Shown one piece after another: positions 16,234-25,048 of a DNA stretch of 64,000 nt; position 1 is the stretch's first letter; every line of letters starts with the position of its first letter. The stretch lies in NCBI RefSeq assembly GCF_000426465.1, contig NZ_KE384527.1:334543-398542 (forward strand), read 5' to 3'. A program made the position numbers and the translations under genes. The notes below the pieces were generated by a model. It saw nothing but the letters and a program-made list of their open reading frames with translations, searched no databases and had not been told where the DNA came from. Source of the stretch: Epilithonimonas caeni DSM 17710 (GTDB lineage Bacteria > Bacteroidota > Bacteroidia > Flavobacteriales > Weeksellaceae).

Positions 16234-18174
16234 ATGCTAAAAATTACACTTCCTGATGGCAGCATCAGAGAATATGAAGGAGCAGTTACTCCACTACAAG
16301 TTGCGCAAAGTATAAGTGACGGTTTGGCAAGAAATACCATTTCTGCAATCGTGAACGGAAAACAGACAGAAGTAGAAACCACGATAACGGAGGATTCTAC
16401 AGTGCAACTTTTGACGTGGAATGACGATATGGGTAAAAAAGCATTCTGGCATTCGTCAGCTCACTTATTGGCACAGGCAATTATGGAATTTTATCCTGAT
16501 GCAAAACTGACAATCGGGCCTGCAATCGCGAACGGGTTCTACTATGATGTGGATTTCGGAGGAAAGCCTTTGTCGGAAAATGACTTCGAGAAACTGGAAA
16601 AGAAAATTTTGGAAAACGCTAAGAAAAACTCCACTTTCAACCTTCGTGAAGTTTCTAAAGCTGACGCATTAAAAGAATATGCAGATAACCCTTTCAAAAC
16701 TGAACTGATTGAGAATCTGCCTGATGGCGAAATCACTTTCGTAACCCACGATAACTTCACAGACCTTTGTAGAGGTGGTCACATCCCTTCAACAGGAATT
16801 GTGAAAGCTGTGAAAATCCTTAACGCAGCCGGAGCTTACTGGAGAGGCGATGAGAAAAATCCTCAGCTGACAAGAGTTTACGGCATCTCTTTCCCTAAAC
16901 AAAAAGAATTAACTGAATATCTTGAAAGACTTGAAGAAGCTAAAAGAAGAGACCACAGAAAACTAGGAAAAGAACTAGGAATTTTTGCTTTTTCTGAAAA
17001 AGTTGGACAAGGTCTTCCACTTTGGTTACCAAAAGGTGCAGCACTTAGGAAAAAATTAGAGAATTTCCTTTCTGTAGCTCAGAAAAAACAAGGTTATGAA
17101 TTCGTAATTTCTCCGCATATCGGAGCAAAAGAATTATATGTAACTTCCGGACACTGGGACAAATACGGAGCAGACAGCTTCCAACCAATCAAAACACCTA
17201 ACGAAGGTGAAGAATTTTTGTTGAAGCCAATGAACTGCCCTCACCACTGTGAAATCTATAAGGCTCAACAATGGTCTTATAAAGATCTTCCAAAACGTTA
17301 TGCAGAGTTTGGAACCGTATACAGATATGAGCAGTCCGGAGAATTACACGGTTTAACAAGAGTTCGTGGATTTACTCAGGATGATGCACACCTTTTCTGT
17401 ACGCCTGACCAATTGTTACAGGAATTTGAAAAGGTAATTGACTTAGTTTTGTACGTTTTCGGTTCACTTGGATTTGCTGACTTTACGGCTCAAATCTCAT
17501 TGAGAGACCCGGAAAACAGGGAAAAATATATCGGTTCCGATGAAAATTGGGAGAAAGCGGAAAACGCCATCGTAACTGCAGCTAAAGCTAAAGGCCTTAA
17601 AACTGTCACTGAATATGGCGAAGCAGCTTTCTATGGTCCTAAGCTTGACTTTATGGTGAAAGATGCTTTGGGAAGAAGCTGGCAGTTGGGAACAATTCAA
17701 GTAGATTACAACTTACCGGAAAGATTTGACCTTTGGTATAATGGTAATGATAATGAGAAGCACAGACCAGTGATGATCCACCGAGCACCATTTGGTTCTA
17801 TGGAGAGATTCATTGCGATTCTGATTGAAAATACAGCGGGAGATTTCCCACTTTGGTTGAGTCCGGAACAGTTTACGATTTTGCCGATCAGTGAAAAGTA
17901 TGCAGATTATGCAAAAAAAGTTTCAGAATCATTGGAAATTCACGATATTTGCGGATTGATTGACGACAGGAATGAGAAAACGGGTAAAAAAATCCGTGAT
18001 GCCGAGTTGAAAAAGTTACCATTTATGCTTATTGTAGGTGAGAACGAAGAAAACAACGGTACGATTTCTGTAAGAAGAAGAGGCGAAGGCGATTTGGGCG
18101 AAATGACGATCGAAGCATTCATCACCTATTTCAAAGAGCAGGCAAAACCGGCATTTGAACTGGGCTCAAACTAA
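16234..18174 (+). CDS. thrS: Threonine-tRNA ligase
   Basis: Charges tRNA-Thr with threonine. 646 residues, close to the 642 of E. coli. In order: TGS domain (1-60, [16 protein letters not shown]), the SAD editing domain ([10 protein letters not shown] with the HxxxH motif, [17 protein letters not shown]), the class II catalytic core with zinc Cys in [11 protein letters not shown], motif 2 in [31 protein letters not shown], zinc His in the [16 protein letters not shown] region, and the anticodon-binding domain. Both zinc-site and editing residues look intact. It starts the conserved thrS-infC-rpmI-rplT order. Confidence 0.97.
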   Translation: MLKITLPDGSIREYEGAVTPLQVAQSISDGLARNTISAIVNGKQTEVETTITEDSTVQLLTWNDDMGKKAFWHSSAHLLAQAIMEFYPDAKLTIGPAIANGFYYDVDFGGKPLSENDFEKLEKKILENAKKNSTFNLREVSKADALKEYADNPFKTELIENLPDGEITFVTHDNFTDLCRGGHIPSTGIVKAVKILNAAGAYWRGDEKNPQLTRVYGISFPKQKELTEYLERLEEAKRRDHRKLGKELGIFAFSEKVGQGLPLWLPKGAALRKKLENFLSVAQKKQGYEFVISPHIGAKELYVTSGHWDKYGADSFQPIKTPNEGEEFLLKPMNCPHHCEIYKAQQWSYKDLPKRYAEFGTVYRYEQSGELHGLTRVRGFTQDDAHLFCTPDQLLQEFEKVIDLVLYVFGSLGFADFTAQISLRDPENREKYIGSDENWEKAENAIVTAAKAKGLKTVTEYGEAAFYGPKLDFMVKDALGRSWQLGTIQVDYNLPERFDLWYNGNDNEKHRPVMIHRAPFGSMERFIAILIENTAGDFPLWLSPEQFTILPISEKYADYAKKVSESLEIHDICGLIDDRNEKTGKKIRDAELKKLPFMLIVGENEENNGTISVRRRGEGDLGEMTIEAFITYFKEQAKPAFELGSN

Positions 18175-18216
18175 CAAAACCTTATTAAAGAATATTAATT
18201 TTAAAATTTTAAAACC

Positions 18217-18780
18217 ATAGCACTAAAAAGAAACAACAGCAGAGGTCCGATGAGACGTCCAGTTCAGGAAGACCTTCATCAAATCAACGATAAGATCCGT
18301 GCAAGAGAAGTACGTCTTGTGGGAGATAACGTTGAACCAGGAGTTTATCCATTATCAAAAGCTTTAGAGATCGCAAGAGAACAAGAGTTGGACCTTGTGG
18401 TTATTTCTGATAAAGCAGAGCCTTACATTTCCCGTATCCTGGATTATAAAAAATTCTTGTACGAGCAAAAGAAGAAGACCAAAGAACTAAAAGCGAAGCA
18501 AGTAAAAGTTGTTGTAAAAGAGATCAGATTCGGACCTCAAACCGATGATCACGATTACGAATTCAAGAAAAAGCACGCTGAAAAATTCTTGGAAGAAGGT
18601 TCTAAGCTGAAAACTTATGTTTTCTTCAAAGGACGTTCTATCATTTTCAAAGACCAGGGAGAGATCCTTCTTTTGAAACTGGCTCAAGATCTGGAACATG
18701 TTGGAAAAGTAGACCAGCTTCCTAAACTTGAAGGAAAAAGAATGATCATGATGATGAGTCCTAAAAAGGCTGCTAAATAA
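18217..18780 (+). CDS. infC: Translation initiation factor IF-3, likely AUA start
   Basis: Binds the 30S subunit and checks the start codon-initiator tRNA pairing. From ATG 18250 the protein has 176 residues: N-terminal domain ([18 protein letters not shown]), linker helix ([18 protein letters not shown]) and C-terminal domain ([21 protein letters not shown]). The frame runs upstream without ATG, GTG or TTG to a stop at 18202, encoding [10 protein letters not shown] just before that ATG. Flavobacterial IF-3 proteins, as I recall, begin MA(L/I)-x-N-x-RG, so ATA at 18217 is the likely start, giving 187 residues. infC of other bacteria uses AUU in the same way for autoregulation. If ATG 18250 is used, the basic N-terminus is lost. 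Confidence 0.88.
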   Translation: MALKRNNSRGPMRRPVQEDLHQINDKIRAREVRLVGDNVEPGVYPLSKALEIAREQELDLVVISDKAEPYISRILDYKKFLYEQKKKTKELKAKQVKVVVKEIRFGPQTDDHDYEFKKKHAEKFLEEGSKLKTYVFFKGRSIIFKDQGEILLLKLAQDLEHVGKVDQLPKLEGKRMIMMMSPKKAAK

Positions 18781-18805
18781 GACTACAAATATCTATTTAT
18801 AATAT

Positions 18806-18836
18806 AAAACCTCGAATTAATTTTTGAGGTTTTTTT
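18806..18836 (+). terminator. Rho-independent terminator after infC
   Basis: AAAACCTC pairs with GAGGTTTT across a 12-base loop and a T run follows. It separates infC from rpmI-rplT. Confidence 0.85.
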
Positions 18837-18849
18837 GTATAGCTGGTAT

Positions 18850-19314
18850 CTAATCTTTATATGGAAACATCATAACAGTTTCAGATGAATCGAAAAAAGA
18901 TGAAGCAATTAAATGTTTAGCTACAAATTTTTTATTTTCTCCCTCCAATGGATATTCAAATCCTTTGTACAAAGCATCTCTATTATCGTACAAATTAATA
19001 TTACATTTGAATCCTGTATAGAAACCTCTAATTTCATCAAAAATTTTCTTAGCTTCTTCTTTGTTATTAACTTTAACTTTTAATAATACGTTTATATTAC
19101 GAAGCATTATTTGTGGATTTAAATCCAATTCAAGTACTTCAAATTTTTCAGTTTTTAATTTTTCATTAATATCAGGTGCATCTTTCATTAATTCAGCATC
19201 TTCAATTCTTACTCTTTCATTGTGTTTAGAAACTTGATGTCGTTTATATAAATACCAAATTATAATTATTGAAAAAAGAATTATAAATATTTTTAAACAG
19301 CCATTTTTTTTCAT
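18850..19314 (-). CDS. Unknown single-pass membrane protein, 154 residues
   Basis: Not recognised. One N-terminal membrane helix (residues 8-23, LKIFIILFSIIIIWYLY) after a short basic start, then a soluble domain of ~125 residues with alternating helices and strands. No lipobox fits (C6 is too early). It reads against the thrS-infC-rpmI-rplT cluster and splits it in two. The base composition is more A/T rich than the genes around it and the wobble positions are A or T heavy, which would fit later arrival. No promoter box is seen on its upstream side. Confidence 0.65.
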   Translation of the reverse strand: MKKNGCLKIFIILFSIIIIWYLYKRHQVSKHNERVRIEDAELMKDAPDINEKLKTEKFEVLELDLNPQIMLRNINVLLKVKVNNKEEAKKIFDEIRGFYTGFKCNINLYDNRDALYKGFEYPLEGENKKFVAKHLIASSFFDSSETVMMFPYKD

Positions 19315-19514
19315 AATAGTGATGTTATTAGATATGATGATTCTGTAAATACTAAGATTTTATTAAAAAGTTTGTCTCCCAAAATTAAGATTCAAATTTC
19401 ATATATCCTTACGGAAAACCGTATTTAAATTTCTTTTTGAATTAAAAAAAGCAATCTCCATTCATTCACAAAATCAAACAGAAATTTCATTATCCTACTC
19501 TCAGAAATTTTTCG

Positions 19515-19522
19515 TAATTTTG
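19515..19522 (+). promoter_or_regulatory. -7 promoter element for rpmI-rplT
   Basis: TAATTTTG matches TAnnTTTG, 71 bases before the rpmI ATG, leaving a leader of ~65 bases in which an L20 binding site could lie. No -33 TTG at the right distance. Confidence 0.55.
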
Positions 19523-19593
19523 CAAACTATTATTCTTAGATACGTTTAAGAATAAAGAATAGATATTGATAACAAACCATAAAAAGCAGAACA

Positions 19594-19791
19594 ATGCCAA
19601 AATTAAAAACGAAATCAGGTGCTAAAAAGCGTTTTGCTCTTACCGGAACTGGTAAGATCAAAAGAAAGAATGCTTTCAAAAGCCACATCTTGACTAAGAA
19701 AGAAACTAAGCAAAAGAGAAATCTAACGCAAACTTCTTATGTTGCTGCTGTGGACACTAAGAGTGTTTTGAGACAATTAGCAATTAAGTAG
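19594..19791 (+). CDS. rpmI: 50S ribosomal protein L35
   Basis: 65 residues, very basic, with the L35 start [31 protein letters not shown] and the usual length. Assembly protein of the large subunit, cotranscribed with L20. No terminator is seen before rplT, so both are likely on one message. Confidence 0.96.
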   Translation: MPKLKTKSGAKKRFALTGTGKIKRKNAFKSHILTKKETKQKRNLTQTSYVAAVDTKSVLRQLAIK

Positions 19792-19872
19792 TTTTTATAA
19801 ATCTATATTCGGTTTATAAGAATTCAAAACAAATTCAACAATTTAACCCTGAAATGGAGCCACTAAGTGAAT

Positions 19873-19900
19873 GATAAATGATAAATGATAAATGATAAAT
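19873..19900 (+). repeat. Heptanucleotide tandem repeat, 4 x GATAAAT
   Basis: Four exact head-to-tail copies of GATAAAT in the 177-base rpmI-rplT spacer. Just after it, GATTTATAATCAATCATC and ATTATCAATCAT continue a similar A/T pattern and could pair with it in RNA. Similar loose copies lie before cysS (about 57335-57355). Confidence 0.8.
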
Positions 19901-19968
19901 GATTTATAATCAATCATCTATTATCAATCATAAATCTTCCGCACATTTCAAAAAAAACAATTTAAATT

Positions 19969-20313
19969 ATGCCAAGATCAGTAAATTCTGTAGCGTCCAG
20001 AGCGCGTAGAAAAAAAGTATTAAAGCAGGCTAAAGGTTTTTTCGGTAGAAGAAAGAACGTTTGGACTGTAGCTAAAAATGCGGTAGAAAAAGCAATGCAA
20101 TATGCTTACCGTGGTAGAAAAGAGAAGAAAAGAAACTTCAGAAGCCTTTGGGTAACTCGTATCAATGCGGGTGCAAGAGAACACGGATTATCTTACTCTC
20201 AGTTCATGGGAGCTCTTAAGAAAAACAACATCGAGCTAAACAGAAAAGTTCTTGCAGACCTTGCAATGAACCATCCAGAAGCTTTCAAAGCTGTTGTAGA
20301 TCAAGTAAAATAA
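19969..20313 (+). CDS. rplT: 50S ribosomal protein L20
   Basis: 114 residues, with the L20 pattern [30 protein letters not shown] and the RNA-binding helices; the C-terminal domain that represses its own operon in other bacteria is complete ([32 protein letters not shown]). It lies 177 bases after rpmI, farther than in most bacteria. Confidence 0.96.
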   Translation: MPRSVNSVASRARRKKVLKQAKGFFGRRKNVWTVAKNAVEKAMQYAYRGRKEKKRNFRSLWVTRINAGAREHGLSYSQFMGALKKNNIELNRKVLADLAMNHPEAFKAVVDQVK

Positions 20314-20336
20314 TTACAAATCTTTGTTATCAATAT

Positions 20337-20366
20337 AAAATCCTGAGAAATATCTCGGGATTTTTT
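20337..20366 (+). terminator. Rho-independent terminator after rplT
   Basis: AAAATCC-GAGA pairs with TCTC-GGATTTT around AATA and a T run follows. Confidence 0.8.
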
Positions 20367-20390
20367 ATTTTTACCAATAAATTTTCAATA

Positions 20391-21575
20391 ATGATAAAAA
20401 GAACTATTTTTTATTTTATTTTATTTGCATCTGCGCAAATTTCGAAAGCACAGACTTTTATACAGGCATATCAGGACAGAGCAAATCAAGTTTCTCAAGC
20501 CAACATCAATACTTATTTACAGGAGTTTGAAGCTTTGGGCGTTAAAAGAACAGGAACAACACAAAATACCAATACCTTTAACTGGATCAAAAACAAATAC
20601 ACATCCTTTGGCTATACAACATCTGATTTTTTTGAACACTCCTGGACTGCGAGCGGTTACTCTTCCAAAAATCTTATCGTCACAAAAACAGGAATACTTT
20701 ATCCAAATAAATTCGTGATCGTATGCGGACATTTTGATTCCATCAACGGCCCCGGAACCAACGACAATGGAAGCGGCACATCCATTATTCTGGAAATCGC
20801 AAGGATTCTGAAAAATGTTCCGACGGATTACTCTATCAAGTTCATCCACTTCTCCGGAGAAGAACAAGGTCTTTTGGGAAGTTCCAGATATGTTTCACAA
20901 ATCGTAAACGGAACCAATCCAAAAATGGACATCAAAGTCGTGGTGAATCTAGATCAGGTTGGCGGTCTTGCAACTAAAGCGAACACGAAACTTTATCACG
21001 ATAGAGACCAAAGTAATCCAACGAGCAATAATGCCGCTGCTGCCATTGCTGTTCAGGAACTTGCAAATTGCACACTTCTATACTCTCCATTAGCCGTAGA
21101 TTTTGACCCGGCAGAAAGCACAGATTACGTTCCTTTTCAACAGAACGGAGAAATCATCACAGGTTATTGGGAATATGAAGGTGGCTATAACAATCCTTAT
21201 GTCCATACAGCAAATGATCTTTTAGTGAATATGGATCCGGTTTATGTTTTGAATGTGGGCAAATCTGCAGTTGGAGCAATACAGCATTTTGCTGTGGCCT
21301 CTACTTCGGTTTTGTCTGTAGATGACCTTTCAATTTCGAGAATATTGGAATCTGTACAATTCTATCCAAATCCTGCTAAGAATATTTTAAATTTGAAAAT
21401 TGATGACTCAATAAAAAATTTCACATTCGAAATAACCGATATGAGTGGAAGCCAAATCTTTACAAAAAAACAGAATACGAATCAAGTTGATATTTCCAAT
21501 TTGAAGCCTGGCGTTTATCTTGGAACCATAGCTATTGGCAATGATAAAGTCACAAAAAAAATAATTATAGAATAA
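20391..21575 (+). CDS. Secreted M28 aminopeptidase with T9SS sorting domain
   Basis: Zinc aminopeptidase of family M28, 394 residues. Signal peptide 1-20 (ending SKAQ). The five zinc ligands fall as in the family: H114 (CGHFDS), D125 (TNDNGSG), E157 or E158 (SGEEQG; the first Glu is the general base), D188 (NLDQVGG) and H272 (YVHTAND). From ~315 a T9SS type A sorting domain follows (VQFYPNPAKNILNLKI ... ISNLKPGVYLGTI ... KKIIIE). It should be exported by T9SS and released or anchored at the surface. Single gene between two terminators. Confidence 0.93.
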   Translation: MIKRTIFYFILFASAQISKAQTFIQAYQDRANQVSQANINTYLQEFEALGVKRTGTTQNTNTFNWIKNKYTSFGYTTSDFFEHSWTASGYSSKNLIVTKTGILYPNKFVIVCGHFDSINGPGTNDNGSGTSIILEIARILKNVPTDYSIKFIHFSGEEQGLLGSSRYVSQIVNGTNPKMDIKVVVNLDQVGGLATKANTKLYHDRDQSNPTSNNAAAAIAVQELANCTLLYSPLAVDFDPAESTDYVPFQQNGEIITGYWEYEGGYNNPYVHTANDLLVNMDPVYVLNVGKSAVGAIQHFAVASTSVLSVDDLSISRILESVQFYPNPAKNILNLKIDDSIKNFTFEITDMSGSQIFTKKQNTNQVDISNLKPGVYLGTIAIGNDKVTKKIIIE

Positions 21576-21595
21576 AATTGAATCCACCAAAAATC

Positions 21596-21624
21596 ATAAG
21601 CCTTCCAATAAGGCTTATTTTTTT
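21596..21624 (+). terminator. Rho-independent terminator
   Basis: ATAAGCCTT pairs with AAGGCTTAT around CCAAT, then T residues. Confidence 0.85.
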
Positions 21625-21671
21625 ATCTTGACGAAAATATTTAGATTTGTTCTCAATAAAAATTAGACGCA

Positions 21672-22934
21672 ATGTTTTTATCAAAACTCAAATTTAAAAG
21701 ACTTTCAACAATATCCTTGCTTGGAATTTCCACGTTGTATTTTGCTCAGAAAAAAATAGACCCGGAGCAAGCTAATGAAGATAATCTGAAAAGACATGTT
21801 TATTATTTAGCTTCTGATGAATTACAGGGAAGGCTGACAGGTTCCGAAGGTGAAACAAAAGCAGCCAATTATCTTTCTGCAGAATTCAAAAAATTGGGAT
21901 TGAAGCCTTACGAAGGGAAATCTTTCATCCAGGATTTTGAATATAACGTGAAGCTAAATCCTCATGATGACAAAACATCTACGACTGTAAAAGGCAAAAA
22001 TGTTGTAGCCGTTCTTAATAATAAAGCTGAAAAAACCATCGTGATCGGTGCTCATTATGATCATCTCGGACTTAACGAACATCACAATTCCACGCTTGTC
22101 AATTCCGAAGGACAGATCCATAATGGTGCCGATGACAACGCTTCCGGAACCGCTGCCGTTCTAGAATTAGCCAGAATGTTCTCACAAAATAAAACAAAAG
22201 AAAATGTCAATTATGTTTTCGCATTGTTCTCCGGAGAAGAAGACGGATTGATGGGTTCTAAAAAACTGGCAGAAACCATCAAAACAAACTATCCGAATAC
22301 AATTTTTATGATCAATATGGATATGGTTGGCCGACTTAATAGCAACAAAGACCTGACCGTCGGTGGTGTTGGCACCTCTCCTATTCTAGCGGATCTGGTA
22401 AAAAAATACAAGCCAGAAGGTATTAATCTAGGTTTAGATGAATCTGGAGTCGGGCCAAGTGACCACACTTCTTTTTATCTGAAAGACATTCCTGTTCTCT
22501 TCCTTTTTACAGGAACTCATAATGATTATCACAAACCAACTGATGACTCGGATAAGATCAATTACCCAGGTCAGAAAATCATTACAAATTATGTTTTCAA
22601 TCTGGCCAATGCTTTAGGTAATGAGAAGGAAATCCCGTTTACAAAAACTAAAGTTGCTGCAACCAAAGCGGTTCCAAAATACAAAGTCAGCTTAGGGATC
22701 ATGCCAAATTATGCCGATAGCAAAGACGGAATGGGAATCGATGGTGTAATCGATAACAGACCAGCTGCAAATGCAGGAATCCTGCAAGGTGATGTCCTTA
22801 CAAAAATCGGGAAATGCGAAGTGAAAGAAGTCTATTCTTATATGGATTGTCTGGCAAAGGTCAACGCCGGAGAGGAACATCCTGTGACGGTGAAACGTAA
22901 CGGTGAAGAAAAAGTTTTCAATGTGAAATTTTAA
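21672..22934 (+). CDS. Exported M28 peptidase with PDZ domain
   Basis: 420 residues. Signal peptide ends near SLLGISTLYFAQ (residue 25). The M28 domain (40-315) has H128 (GAHYDH), D154 (GADDNASG), E189/E190 (SGEEDG), D217 (NMDMVGR) and H287 (DYHKPTDDSD). A PDZ domain covers ~330-420 (LGIMPNYADS, GVIDNRPAANAGILQGDVLTKIG). There is no T9SS tail, so it likely stays in the periplasm. It is a separate family member from the upstream T9SS-bound M28 protein; domain order M28-PDZ is common in Bacteroidetes. Confidence 0.92.
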   Translation: MFLSKLKFKRLSTISLLGISTLYFAQKKIDPEQANEDNLKRHVYYLASDELQGRLTGSEGETKAANYLSAEFKKLGLKPYEGKSFIQDFEYNVKLNPHDDKTSTTVKGKNVVAVLNNKAEKTIVIGAHYDHLGLNEHHNSTLVNSEGQIHNGADDNASGTAAVLELARMFSQNKTKENVNYVFALFSGEEDGLMGSKKLAETIKTNYPNTIFMINMDMVGRLNSNKDLTVGGVGTSPILADLVKKYKPEGINLGLDESGVGPSDHTSFYLKDIPVLFLFTGTHNDYHKPTDDSDKINYPGQKIITNYVFNLANALGNEKEIPFTKTKVAATKAVPKYKVSLGIMPNYADSKDGMGIDGVIDNRPAANAGILQGDVLTKIGKCEVKEVYSYMDCLAKVNAGEEHPVTVKRNGEEKVFNVKF

Positions 22935-22938
22935 ATAA

Positions 22939-22977
22939 AAAAGCAGCGGACAAAATGGTCGCTGCTTTCTTTTTTTG
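22939..22977. terminator. Bidirectional terminator
   Basis: AAAGCAGCG pairs with CGCTGCTTT with a partly paired loop between, and T runs on both strands. It lies between convergent peptidase genes. Confidence 0.88.
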
Positions 22978-22993
22978 ATTAAAATTTTTCCTA

Positions 22994-24838
22994 TTAATTC
23001 TTAATAAATTTCTGAACGATATCGGTTCCTTTTATCTTTAATAAGTAAACACCTTTATTGAGTTTAGAAACATTGATCACATTATTATTTGAGTTAATAT
23101 TGGACTCTGAAACTTTTCTTCCATCCAAACTATAGATCTCTGCCGCTTCTGTCTTTTTGAAGTTCATAGAAACTGTTAAACTTTCAGTTACCGGATTCGG
23201 GTAAATAGAAACAGTATTTTTAGAAATATCTGCCACAGCCAGATTAACGCATTGATACGTTGGCAATGTATATCCGGAGGTCGTTAATTCTTCCGTAATA
23301 ATATTAATGTCATCGCAAGTAAACCCATAAGTTCCCAGCATATCGATAGCAGCTTGTCTCACAGCGACAGCCGCCGTCTGCTGATTGGAGGAGGAATTGG
23401 TCATACCGAGACCTTCAAGGAAAATCCTATCTGTCTTTTCTTTACCAATTCTATCATAGATCCTCATCAAAGATGTGGCCCAGATCTGTCCGTTTGTATG
23501 AATTGCAGAAGAACTATTAATATTGGATGTAGGATATTTAGGTGCATAATTTGTTATACGTCCTGCCCAACATGTGTTATGACCATCCCAGCTAAACATC
23601 CAGTTATAATGAGGTTCTGATGGAGACCATTGATTCAAACTTCTGCTGTATGACATTGCCCAATAATCCCCTGAGCCTTCTCCCAGACCTTGCGAAGAAG
23701 AAGATTTAAGGCCTGTTATCCAATGATGAATAGCATGCCCAAATTCGTGCAATACCACATCCGCATCTTCAGCATCATCCACACATCCTTCTCCAAAGGC
23801 CAATCTTTGCGAACTCGGGATGAAGTGAGAATTGTCGTCACCGCTTAAACCATGTGGATCAAAAAGCAGTATCCCATTGTTAAGAGTAGATTTACAATCG
23901 ATGCCCAATGTCTCATTGATATAGGCCATACTTCTGTCCAAATGATAAAATGCATTGACCGCTTCAAAACCTTGTTCATTTCTATTAAACAGAAAATCCG
24001 GAGTAGCTTGTGTAAACAAACCTGTAGAAGGAGATTCGAAGTCGGCTACCTGCACATATTTGCTTTTCAAACTATAAACTCCATTTGAAAACGTGATATC
24101 CGGAAGAATAACCAAACTTCTTGCGGCATCCAGGCTTGCGTTTGTAGCATCATTATTATCAACATAGTCTCCACCGTAAGCTACATGTGCTCTTGACAAT
24201 GGATCTGGGTCAAAAATATAAGCTGTTCCGGCAGCTCTCAACTCATCAGTCTTTTCTTTGTTTTTCTTCTTTGGTTTCTCTTTATGATGATAATTGGCAA
24301 TATCCTGAACTCTGATCACTTCCCCAGAATGTGCATCTACTATAGTTTCCCAATCGCCAGGCGTTTCGTATGAGTTGATAATAACCCTGTGGACCAGTCT
24401 TGTCTCTCCAGAATCTGTCAAAAATATGTACAGATCATTTTCCTGATGTGTGATCTCTCCCTTGATATCAGCTGCAATCTTTGCTTTTTCAAAAGCATCA
24501 ACCTTATTAAATGCGGGTGTCGTATCAACTTGTTTCAACTTTTTTGAAACAGGTACATCTGTAGCGTAGGTCACTTCTCCCTGCTTATTGAAATGCACTG
24601 CAATATCACCTTCATAAACAGGAATTCCATTGATAGTCTGCTGGAATCTCAGAGTTTCCCCGGACAAACTTTTCCTTGAAGACCTAAAGTCGAAGTTATC
24701 ATTCGGTGTTGTGCCTGTTTTATTTGAGTTTTTAGAGATCCAGTCTCTTGCCTTAGATTCCAGGGTTGTGGTCTGGGCATACATCGTAGAAAATGTGAGC
24801 GCAAATCCTGTTACAAGAAGAGTAGTTTTTAACTTCAT
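22994..24838 (-). CDS. Secreted M4/M36-like metallopeptidase with T9SS sorting domain
   Basis: 614 residues. Signal peptide 1-21 (STMYAQ); an FTP/PepSY-type propeptide (about 30-180, with LRFQQTINGIPVYEGDIAVH and GDWETIVDAHSGEVI); a Lys-rich linker (HHKEKPKKKNKEK); then a thermolysin-superfamily catalytic domain with H364-E365-x2-H368 (HEFGHAIHH) and the third zinc ligand at E387 (GEGSGDYW). The last ~80 residues are a T9SS type A domain (VSIYPNPVTESLTV ... VSKLNKGVYLLKI). The propeptide would be removed outside. M36 (fungalysin) is slightly favoured by the GEGSGDYW context, but M4 cannot be excluded. Confidence 0.9.
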   Translation of the reverse strand: MKLKTTLLVTGFALTFSTMYAQTTTLESKARDWISKNSNKTGTTPNDNFDFRSSRKSLSGETLRFQQTINGIPVYEGDIAVHFNKQGEVTYATDVPVSKKLKQVDTTPAFNKVDAFEKAKIAADIKGEITHQENDLYIFLTDSGETRLVHRVIINSYETPGDWETIVDAHSGEVIRVQDIANYHHKEKPKKKNKEKTDELRAAGTAYIFDPDPLSRAHVAYGGDYVDNNDATNASLDAARSLVILPDITFSNGVYSLKSKYVQVADFESPSTGLFTQATPDFLFNRNEQGFEAVNAFYHLDRSMAYINETLGIDCKSTLNNGILLFDPHGLSGDDNSHFIPSSQRLAFGEGCVDDAEDADVVLHEFGHAIHHWITGLKSSSSQGLGEGSGDYWAMSYSRSLNQWSPSEPHYNWMFSWDGHNTCWAGRITNYAPKYPTSNINSSSAIHTNGQIWATSLMRIYDRIGKEKTDRIFLEGLGMTNSSSNQQTAAVAVRQAAIDMLGTYGFTCDDINIITEELTTSGYTLPTYQCVNLAVADISKNTVSIYPNPVTESLTVSMNFKKTEAAEIYSLDGRKVSESNINSNNNVINVSKLNKGVYLLKIKGTDIVQKFIKN

Positions 24839-25015
24839 ACTATTATTTTTTTATTATAAAGCTAAAATAACAATTTAATTTATAAAATTAATAAAAACAG
24901 TCCTAAAATTAATTATTTCGCATTAAAAACAACAAACCGTTTAACATAATATAAATTTTAAAAATGCTATGGGAAATTGTGGAAAACTAAAAAAACATCC
25001 TACACTTTATCTTCA

Positions 25016-25023
25016 TAACTTTG
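25016..25023 (+). promoter_or_regulatory. -7 promoter element for umuC
   Basis: TAACTTTG matches TAnnTTTG and ends 25 bases before the ATG. The nearest TTG (24977) is too far for a normal -33. Confidence 0.45.
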
Positions 25024-25048
25024 ATTAAAATCCCATAATATCTCAGTA

